Assembly: GCA_016125285.1 (NCBI GenBank)
Contig: WGMA01000010.1
Location: 26,447-90,446, forward strand
DNA: 64,000 bases
From: Phycisphaera sp.
Lineage (GTDB): Bacteria > Planctomycetota > Phycisphaerae > Phycisphaerales > Zrk34
Direction of reading: 5' to 3'
Shown: positions 59,392 through 64,000 of the stretch, piece by piece
Layout: every line of letters starts with the position of its first letter
Numbering within the stretch: position 1 is the first letter of the stretch
Translations under genes and position numbers: made by a program
Notes under the pieces: generated by a model
The model's input: the letters and a program-made list of their open reading frames with translations, nothing else
Database searches by the model: none
What the model was told of the DNA's origin: nothing

Positions 59392-61326
59392 ATGCTTCCA
59401 CGTCGTTGGACAGCCGCTGTCGCGCTGTCACTGAGTCTCGTCACGTTCACCACCCTCACCACCGCCGCCCCGCCGGATGACAAAGACAAACCGGCCGAGT
59501 CGCCGCCCGCGCCGGTCGCGGACACCCCCGAGCCGATCCGCGCGTCGGTCACGCTGCCCGACACCGTCGTCACCGCGACGAAGACGCCGACGTCGACCGA
59601 CCGCGTCGGCAGCTCGATCAGCGTGATCGAGGCGTCGCAGCTGCGGGCGCATCAGCAGCGCGTGATGACCGACGCGCTGCGCTTCGTGCCGGGCGTTGAC
59701 ATCCGTCGGACCGGCGGCGTCGGGTCGCTGACGTCGATCTTCACACGCGGCACCAACTCGAATCACACCAAGCTGCTGCTCGACGGCATCGACCTGGCTG
59801 ACCCGTCGACGTCCGGCGGCATCGCGCAGCCGCAGTTCCTGCTCAGCTCCGGCATCGACCGCATCGAGGTGCTCCGCGGGCCGCAGTCGGCGTTGTACGG
59901 CTCGGACGCGATCGGCGGCGTGATCAACGCGACGACCGCACGCGGCGAGGGCCCGCTCTCGGCGTACTACACGCAGGAGGCCGGGTCGTTCCGCACGTTC
60001 CTCGAGCAGGTCGGCGCGTCGGCGGGCGACGACACATTCAACTTCGCGATCCACGGCGCGCACCTCGAGTCCGACAACATCTCCGCCAAGGCCGGTGACG
60101 ACGAGAACGACCCGTACCGCAACACGACGCTCCGCTCGCGTTTCGGCATCACGCCGAGCGACATGTTCGAGACCGACTTCTACTTCCACGCGATGCGCAC
60201 GGAGAACGAGTTCGACGGGTTCGGCGATCCGAACACGGATCAGACGGACAGCGAGTTCCTGTTCTTCAAGGCCGCGCCGAAGCTGCACCTCGCGGACGAC
60301 ACGTGGACGAGCACGCTGAATCTGTCGTACGCGCGGCACGATCGCGAGACGCTGCAGGGCGCGATCACGAACTTCAACGGGCAGGTGTTCGACCTCGACT
60401 GGCAGAACGACATCACCGCGATCGCGGGGCACACGCTGACGATCGGCCTGGACTACCGCCACGAGCTGGGTGAACAGAACGGCGGGTTCAGCGACTTCAA
60501 GGAGACGCGCAACGCGGTGGCGTTTTACGCGCAGGACCAGATCGCGATCGGCGAGCGTGTGACGATCACGCCGGGCGCACGCGTCGATCACTACAGCGAC
60601 TTCGGCACGCACGCGACGTTCCGCGTCGCGGCGGTGTACGACCACCTCGAGACCGACACGCTGCTGCGCGCGTCGGTGGGCACGGGCTTCAACGCCCCGG
60701 CGTTCAACGAGCTGGCGGGCTTCGGGGCGAACCCCAACCTCGATCCCGAGAAGACGCTGAGCTTCGACGTCGGCTTCGAGCAGCGGCTGTGGGACGACCG
60801 CGCCGCGTTCGGCGCCACGTACTTCCACACGCGATTCGACAACCTGATCGTCTCGGTCGACACCGGCGGGTTCAACTTCGTGAACTTCAACGTCGAGGAG
60901 GCCACCTCGCAGGGCGTGGAGGTGTTCGCGGCGGTCGAGCCGATCAAGGGCCTCACCGCGCGGGCGAGCTACACGTATAACCCCACCGAGGCGAATCGCA
61001 TCGTCGACTTCAGCTCGCTGGCGCTGGCCGAGGGCGACCGGCTGCTGCGTCGCCCGACGCACAAAGCGTCGTTCGACGTGATCTACGCGTTCTGGGACGA
61101 GCGGGCGACCGCGGCGCTGTCGCTGGTGTACGTCGGCGAGCGCGACGACGTGGGCGGCGTCGGCGAGGCGTACACCGTGGTGAACCTCGCCGGGTCGGTG
61201 AAGGTGCACGACAACGTCGAGCTGTTCGGACGCGTCGAGAACCTGTTCGACAAGGACTACCAGGACACCGTCGGGTTCAACATGCCCGGGGTGTCGGCGT
61301 TCGGCGGCGTCAGGTTCAGCTTCTGA
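59392..61326 (+). CDS. btuB: TonB-dependent receptor, BtuB-like
   Basis: 644 residues. Signal peptide to about residue 25. A TonB-box-like TVVTATKTPT (residues about 58-67), a plug domain with TDALRFVPGVDIRRTGG, GTNSNHTKLLLDGIDLADP and DRIEVLRGPQSALYGSDA, then a 22-strand barrel ending VFGGVRFSF-type with the C-terminal aromatic (SAFGGVRFSF). The cobalamin riboswitch in its leader indicates a corrinoid cargo. Strands vary but no frameshift is seen. Confidence 0.92.
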   Translation: MLPRRWTAAVALSLSLVTFTTLTTAAPPDDKDKPAESPPAPVADTPEPIRASVTLPDTVVTATKTPTSTDRVGSSISVIEASQLRAHQQRVMTDALRFVPGVDIRRTGGVGSLTSIFTRGTNSNHTKLLLDGIDLADPSTSGGIAQPQFLLSSGIDRIEVLRGPQSALYGSDAIGGVINATTARGEGPLSAYYTQEAGSFRTFLEQVGASAGDDTFNFAIHGAHLESDNISAKAGDDENDPYRNTTLRSRFGITPSDMFETDFYFHAMRTENEFDGFGDPNTDQTDSEFLFFKAAPKLHLADDTWTSTLNLSYARHDRETLQGAITNFNGQVFDLDWQNDITAIAGHTLTIGLDYRHELGEQNGGFSDFKETRNAVAFYAQDQIAIGERVTITPGARVDHYSDFGTHATFRVAAVYDHLETDTLLRASVGTGFNAPAFNELAGFGANPNLDPEKTLSFDVGFEQRLWDDRAAFGATYFHTRFDNLIVSVDTGGFNFVNFNVEEATSQGVEVFAAVEPIKGLTARASYTYNPTEANRIVDFSSLALAEGDRLLRRPTHKASFDVIYAFWDERATAALSLVYVGERDDVGGVGEAYTVVNLAGSVKVHDNVELFGRVENLFDKDYQDTVGFNMPGVSAFGGVRFSF

Positions 61327-61341
61327 CACAGGGGGTGCGAC

Positions 61342-62082
61342 ATGGTCAGTGCAACGAAACGCACACGCGTCGTGTTCTGCTGGTCGGGCGGGAAGGACAG
61401 CGCGATGGCGCTGCACGAGATGCTCGACGATCCGCGCTACGAGGTGGTGGCGCTGCTGACGACGCTGGCGAAAGAGTTCGGCCGCGTCAGCCACCACGGC
61501 GTGCGCGAGTCGCTGCTGGACGCGCAGGCGGAGGCGATCGGCGTCCGGCTCGACAAGATGTACCTGCCGGTCAACGCGTCGAACGCATGCACGAATCGCG
61601 TGTACGAAACGATGATGAGTAAGGCGATGCTCACCTACCTCGCCGAGGGCGTGCGGACCGTGGCGTTCGGCGACATCTTCCTCGAAGACCTGCGTGTCTA
61701 CCGCGAGAAGAACCTCGCGGAGGTCGGCATGTCGGCGGTGTTCCCGATCTGGGGCCGCGACACGACGCAGCTGGTGCGTCGCTTCGTGGCGCTGGGCTAC
61801 CGGGCGCGGCTGGCGTGCGTGGACGGCGAGAAGCTCGACGCGTCGTTCGCCGGACGCGCGATCGACGCGGACCTGCTGCGGGCCCTTCCGGCCGGCGTCG
61901 ATCCGTGCGGCGAGAACGGCGAGTATCACTCGTTCGTGTGGGACGGGCCGATGTTCCGGCGGCCGGTCCCGGTGCGTGTCGGCGAGACGATCCGGCGCGA
62001 CACGCGTTGGTTTACGGACCTGGTGCTGGATGACATAGCCCCGGGCTTGCCCGGGGTGAGCGTGCGCGGCGAGCGCGATTGA
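61342..62082 (+). CDS. Dph6-like ATP pyrophosphatase in B12 operon
   Basis: 246 residues, 15 bases after the receptor gene. PP-loop SGGKDSAMAL (residues about 14-23) after VVFCW, then TTLAKEFGRVSHHGVRESLL, FGDIFLEDLRVYREKNL and DPCGENGEYHSFVWDGPMF, matching the diphthine-ammonia-ligase/MJ0570-related family. Members often sit in B12-regulated transport operons; the substrate is unknown. The end of the gene (62034-62058) codes through a REP palindrome (DIAPGLPGVS). Confidence 0.85.
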   Translation: MVSATKRTRVVFCWSGGKDSAMALHEMLDDPRYEVVALLTTLAKEFGRVSHHGVRESLLDAQAEAIGVRLDKMYLPVNASNACTNRVYETMMSKAMLTYLAEGVRTVAFGDIFLEDLRVYREKNLAEVGMSAVFPIWGRDTTQLVRRFVALGYRARLACVDGEKLDASFAGRAIDADLLRALPAGVDPCGENGEYHSFVWDGPMFRRPVPVRVGETIRRDTRWFTDLVLDDIAPGLPGVSVRGERD

Positions 62083-62127
62083 TTCGACTCATTCGATTGT
62101 TTTCCCCCGGCAAGCCGGGGGCTATGT
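62034..62127. repeat. REP pair across the end of the Dph6-like gene
   Basis: CATAGCCCCGGGCTTGCCCG (62034 on, inside the coding region) faces CCCCCGGCAAGCCGGGGGC (62103-62121, intergenic, followed by TATGT). The second core is identical to 47470-47495. The coding copy adds residues DIAPGLPGVS to the protein. Confidence 0.7.
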
Positions 62128-62136
62128 AGTGATGAC

Positions 62137-62703
62137 ATGCAAGACAACAACGACACAAACATCGATCTTCGGTTCTGGACACTGTGCGGCATGGTGATGC
62201 TGACGGCGATGGCGCGGCTGGCGCCGCACCCGGCGAACGTGACGCCGATCGCGGCGATGGCGCTGTTCGGTGGCGCGTATTTCGGGCGGCGGTGGTTGGC
62301 GTTTGTCGTGCCGCTGGCGGCGATGTACGTCAGCGACGTGGTGCTGGGGCACACGGTGTACGCGTTCGGGTTCTACCACTCGGGGCTGCCGGCGGTGTAC
62401 GGCGCGTTCGCCGCGACGACGGCGATCGGCGTGTGGCTCCTGCGTCGCGAGCGCAAGGCGGTGACGGTCGCGCTGGCGTGCGTGGGCTCGACGCTGCTGT
62501 TCTTCGTCGTGACGAACCTGGCGGTGTGGCTGGCCGGCAAGCTTTACCCGTTGACGCTGGACGGCCTGGCGATGTGCTACACCGCCGCGCTGCCGTACCT
62601 GCGAAACGCGCTGCTCGGCGACCTGGCGTTCACGGCGATGCTGTTCGGCGGGTTCGAGTGGGCGACACGCCGCGTGCCGGCGCTGCGGGAGGTGACGCCG
62701 TGA
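62137..62703 (+). CDS. DUF6580 membrane protein, putative B12-linked ECF substrate component
   Basis: 188 residues, about five membrane helices. LAPHPANVTPIAAMALFGGA and YFGRRWLAFVVPLAAMYVSD and FYHSGLPAVYGAFAATTAIG fit the DUF6580 family, related to ECF transporter substrate-binding proteins and often under cobalamin riboswitches. It is the third gene of this riboswitch operon, so a role in corrinoid or precursor uptake is likely. The energising ECF parts are not in the window. Ends in GTGA overlap with the next gene. Confidence 0.8.
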   Translation: MQDNNDTNIDLRFWTLCGMVMLTAMARLAPHPANVTPIAAMALFGGAYFGRRWLAFVVPLAAMYVSDVVLGHTVYAFGFYHSGLPAVYGAFAATTAIGVWLLRRERKAVTVALACVGSTLLFFVVTNLAVWLAGKLYPLTLDGLAMCYTAALPYLRNALLGDLAFTAMLFGGFEWATRRVPALREVTP

Positions 62704-62888
62704 GCGATCCGCCGCTGCGTGAGGGCGAGGACTACTACCGCGACGCGCTGGGCCGCGTGGTGTTCACCGCGGCGTACCACCTGCGTCGGGGCAGTTGCTG
62801 CGGCAACGGGTGCCGGCACTGCCCGTTTGATTCGCCGGACGCGCGTAACCCGAACCGCCCCGCCGACAAGGTTCGTACAACCGAATAG
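62700..62888 (+). CDS. DUF5522 protein
   Basis: 62 residues, GTG start overlapping the previous stop. The DUF5522 pattern is complete: GEDYYRDALGRVVFTAAYHL then RRGSCCGNGCRHCPFD, with a C-C-x-x-x-C-x-x-C cysteine cluster that should bind zinc or an iron-sulfur cluster. Such small proteins commonly travel with the DUF6580 and Dph6-like genes; function unknown. Confidence 0.85.
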   Translation: MSDPPLREGEDYYRDALGRVVFTAAYHLRRGSCCGNGCRHCPFDSPDARNPNRPADKVRTTE

Positions 62889-62982
62889 ACGGTGCGGATC
62901 GGCGTGGCACGGTCGCGGCCGCGTCCGTATGATGAGCACGCTGTACCCCGCTGGAAAACCTGACCACGAAGGAGATTGCAAC

Positions 62983-63837
62983 ATGCATCGACGTGTAATG
63001 CTTGCGGCGCTGGCCGCGGTGATGGGCCTGACGCTGACGCTGCCCCCCGGCACGCAGGCCGCGGACCAGAAGAAGTTCCGCGTGCTGTTCGTGACGCAGT
63101 CGGCGGGATTCCGCCACGGCTCGGTCACGCGTAAGGACGGCCAGCTGGCGGTCGCCGAGCAGGTGATGACGAAGATGGGCCAGGACACGGGCCTGTTCGA
63201 CGTCGACTGCACGCAGGACGTGGCGAAGGACTTCACGAAGGAGAACCTGCAGAAGTACGACATCGTGATGTTCTACACGACCGGCAACCTGCCGATCGCG
63301 AAGGACGACCTGGACTACTTCTTCAAGGAGTTCATGAACACGCCGAACAAGGGCTTCCTCGGCACGCACTCCGCGGCCGACACGTTCAAGGACTACCAGC
63401 CGTACTGGGACATGATCGGCGGCACGTTCAACGGTCACCCGTGGGGCAGCGGCTCGACGGTGACGGTGACGGTGCAGGACAAGAGCCACCCGGCGATGAA
63501 GCCGTGGGGCGACGAGTTCACGATCCAGGACGAGATCTACCAGTTCAAGAACTGGCAGCCGGAGAAGGTGCACGTGCTGGCGTCGCTGAACATGGCGAAG
63601 GTCAACCCGAAGAAGCCTTACCTCGTGCCGATCGCGTGGTGCAAGGAGTACCAGAAGTCGAAGGTGTTCCACATGAGCATGGGCCACCGCGAGGACATGT
63701 GGACGAACCCGAAGTACCAGGAGTCGCTGATGGGCGCGATGAAGTGGATCGTCGGCTGGGAGTCGGCCGACGCGACGCCGAACCCCGAGCTGTCCGCCAA
63801 GCTCGACGCGCAGGCGAAGAAGGACGCGGGCCAGTAA
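62983..63837 (+). CDS. Secreted ThuA-domain protein
   Basis: 284 residues from ATG 62983 with AAGGAG upstream. Signal peptide to about residue 26 (LTLTLPPGTQAADQ). ThuA fold, related to type 1 glutamine amidotransferases: RVLFVTQSAGFRHGSV at the N-terminus, YDIVMFYTTGNLPIAKDDL, KGFLGTHSAADTFKDYQPYW and PIAWCKEYQKSKVFHMSMGH. ThuA proteins act in sugar use (trehalose in rhizobia); here the substrate is not known. Not part of the riboswitch operon, separated by 94 bases. Confidence 0.88.
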   Translation: MHRRVMLAALAAVMGLTLTLPPGTQAADQKKFRVLFVTQSAGFRHGSVTRKDGQLAVAEQVMTKMGQDTGLFDVDCTQDVAKDFTKENLQKYDIVMFYTTGNLPIAKDDLDYFFKEFMNTPNKGFLGTHSAADTFKDYQPYWDMIGGTFNGHPWGSGSTVTVTVQDKSHPAMKPWGDEFTIQDEIYQFKNWQPEKVHVLASLNMAKVNPKKPYLVPIAWCKEYQKSKVFHMSMGHREDMWTNPKYQESLMGAMKWIVGWESADATPNPELSAKLDAQAKKDAGQ

Positions 63838-63923
63838 GCCGACAAGGCTCATCGATTCGATAGAGCATCTTGCGCGATCGTGTTGCACATGCGATGATAC
63901 GGCATCGACAAGGAGGTCGCGTC

Positions 63924-64000
63924 ATGCCTATTCCGGTTCAGACCCGTCAGAAGATGCTCGAAGCGATCGAACGCGGTGAGTCTGTTGCTTCGGTGGCTCG
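63924..64000 (+). CDS. Partial gene, helix-turn-helix/transposase-like start
   Basis: Only the first 25 codons are in the window (MPIPVQTRQKMLEAIERGES). ATG 63924 has a perfect ribosome site (AGGAGG). The KMLEAIERGESVASVA segment reads like the first helices of an IS630-type transposase or Sin-like helix-turn-helix (positions for the ERG-x-S-x-x-x-x-A motif). Too short to assign. Confidence 0.45.
   Translation, partial: MPIPVQTRQKMLEAIERGESVASVA

Noticed and set aside
59428..61929. 833-codon minus-strand open frame
   Set aside because: It is the antisense of the TonB receptor and the Dph6-like gene; composition is that of a shadow frame.

Overview
This is a GC-rich (about two thirds G+C by eye) bacterial chromosome segment whose gene set points to a planctomycete, most likely of the Phycisphaerae type. 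The evidence is a DUF1598 protein, a prepilin-like protein with an H-X9-DG signature, an iduronate-sulfatase-like enzyme, a ThuA protein, a small Hc1-like histone, DUF3467 and DUF5522 proteins, many secreted proteins of unknown role, and a strong taste for repeated hairpins between genes. No rRNA, tRNA or CRISPR array was recognised.

Layout. 1-7.4 kb: the 5' end of a TatD DNase, then secreted or anchored proteins (PQQ-like, NHL, Asp-box propeller, TraB/GspG chimera, VHL-like/zinc peptidase). 7.4-8.5 kb: an array of REP-like hairpins and a low-GC HNH nuclease. 8.5-11.4 kb: nadB, a STAS-like protein and hisA. 11.7-19.9 kb: sugar isomerase-like protein, SGNH hydrolase, a UbiA-type prenyltransferase, UbiX, a double HMA-like protein, Lgt and a lipoprotein. 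20.1-28.2 kb: a ten-gene Mrp/Mbh-type cation/proton antiporter operon. 28.3-33.2 kb: a queuosine-tRNA glycosyltransferase homologue, an Imm11-like low-GC pair, a desaturase and a cyclopropane synthase. 33.2-42.7 kb: sulfatase, Mn-SOD, DUF1598, queD, queG, a three-gene ferredoxin reductase operon, rdgB and a DUF721 protein. 42.7-53.1 kb: an orphan ABC ATPase, CopD-like and SNase-like proteins, a YciA-type thioesterase, a UvrC-like protein, a prepilin-like protein, a PadR/HAAS pair, a FabZ-like dehydratase, an Hc1-like histone and an isochorismatase-fold hydrolase. 53.2-58.2 kb: a DUF3467 protein and two ketosynthases. 58.2-64 kb: a RAYT transposase, a cobalamin riboswitch operon (TonB receptor, Dph6-like ATPase, DUF6580, DUF5522), ThuA, and the start of an HTH/transposase-like gene.

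The most unusual structure is a family of AT-rich inverted repeats. Their arms are degenerate tandem heptamers (ATT-centred 7-mers). They sit between genes, often beginning inside a stop codon; one lies in frame inside queG. One copy encloses a 23S-rRNA-IVS-type four-helix-bundle gene and separates a ketosynthase lacking both catalytic histidines from an intact ketosynthase. This looks like a mobile or RNA-structured element family with a protein-coding member. A second, GC-rich REP family, with its RAYT transposase, is also scattered through the window.

Functional themes: membrane energetics (Mrp/Mbh antiporter), lipid tailoring (desaturase, cyclopropane synthase, ketosynthase pair, FabZ-like protein), tRNA queuosine (queD, queG and a QTMAN-like glycosyltransferase), cobalamin uptake under riboswitch control, and NAD and histidine biosynthesis.
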